From assembly GCA_016714365.1 (NCBI GenBank), contig JADJNH010000005.1, positions 1,402,501 through 1,466,500 of the forward strand: a DNA stretch of 64,000 nucleotides, read 5' to 3'. Positions within the stretch are counted from its first letter, which is position 1, and the number at the start of each line of letters is the position of its first letter. The stretch comes from Candidatus Vicinibacter affinis (GTDB taxonomy: Bacteria; Bacteroidota; Bacteroidia; Chitinophagales; Saprospiraceae). The position numbers and the translations under genes are program-made. A model generated the notes under the pieces. It saw only the letters and a program-made list of their open reading frames with translations, was not told the origin of the DNA and searched no databases. Positions 63,809-64,000 of this stretch are shown here, piece by piece.

Positions 63809-64000
63809 ATATTAAAACTTTAAAACTCAATCTTGATGAAATCTCTCTTTCTTTCCAAACTATGAGTCAAATGTAGGATGACTTACAAATTGATTTCAAA
63901 CTAATTGACGAAACCTATTTAGAATTATGTGAAAAGTATATTTTAAATGACAAAATGAACTTAAGTTGATTTATGTTTTATCTTTTGTTAGATGATTTTA

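Overview
The window looks like chromosome of a member of the Bacteroidota, probably near the Saprospiraceae. The evidence is AT-rich DNA, TonB-dependent and OstA-like outer-membrane proteins, a type 9 secretion (T9SS) tail, Bacteroidota-type -7 boxes (TAnnTTTG), and a mevalonate-pathway pair (HMG-CoA reductase plus type 2 IPP isomerase). The family-level placement is inference. I saw no rRNA or tRNA gene.

Layout. 1-8.05 kb holds small metabolic and envelope genes (CHAD, M23 peptidase, LOG, ZIP, DinB, DUF2238, RibD-like reductase) interrupted by five arrays of a 25-bp imperfect palindrome, 20 full copies in all. A REP-associated tyrosine transposase (RAYT) sits between the last two arrays, so transposase and probable substrate lie together. 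8.05-11.4 kb carries lipoproteins and a kelch-like T9SS gene broken by three frameshifts.

11.7-24.8 kb is a DNA phosphorothioation island. A convergent dndA faces a tight minus-strand operon: dndC, dndD, a DndE domain fused to a HerA/FtsK-like ATPase, a GIY-YIG nuclease gene, dndB, an Mrr-like nuclease with a HARE-HTH domain, and rmuC. A sigma-4/alpha-CTD/HARE-like protein, a stand-alone HARE-HTH protein and a small membrane protein flank it. No dndFGH-type genes are present, so the nucleases in the operon are candidates for the restriction arm. This is the most promising unusual system in the window.

25-32.5 kb is ordinary metabolism (gamma-glutamyltransferase, ChaN-like, LLM oxidoreductase, pirin, GNAT). 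32.6-37.8 kb looks like a decayed BREX locus around an intact mcrBC pair. In transcription order there is a chimeric, nonsense-interrupted adenine methylase C-terminus (PglX-like), then mcrB, mcrC, a frameshifted PglZ N-terminus, and a BrxL C-terminus.

38-48.6 kb has orphan genes, an ion channel with an altered selectivity filter, and a TetR-TolC-HlyD-RND efflux operon with two matching operator-like palindromes and a clear terminator. 48.7-50.3 kb contains four 69-bp triple-hairpin repeats. 50.3-58.6 kb is housekeeping: ABC-F ATPase, mevalonate genes, OstA-like, a BatE-like TPR protein, rpmA and rplU, with a MITE-like element in a duplicated flank near 57.7 kb. 58.9-63.7 kb holds a TonB receptor, a vanadium haloperoxidase/PAP2-like lipoprotein and an outer-membrane barrel protein.
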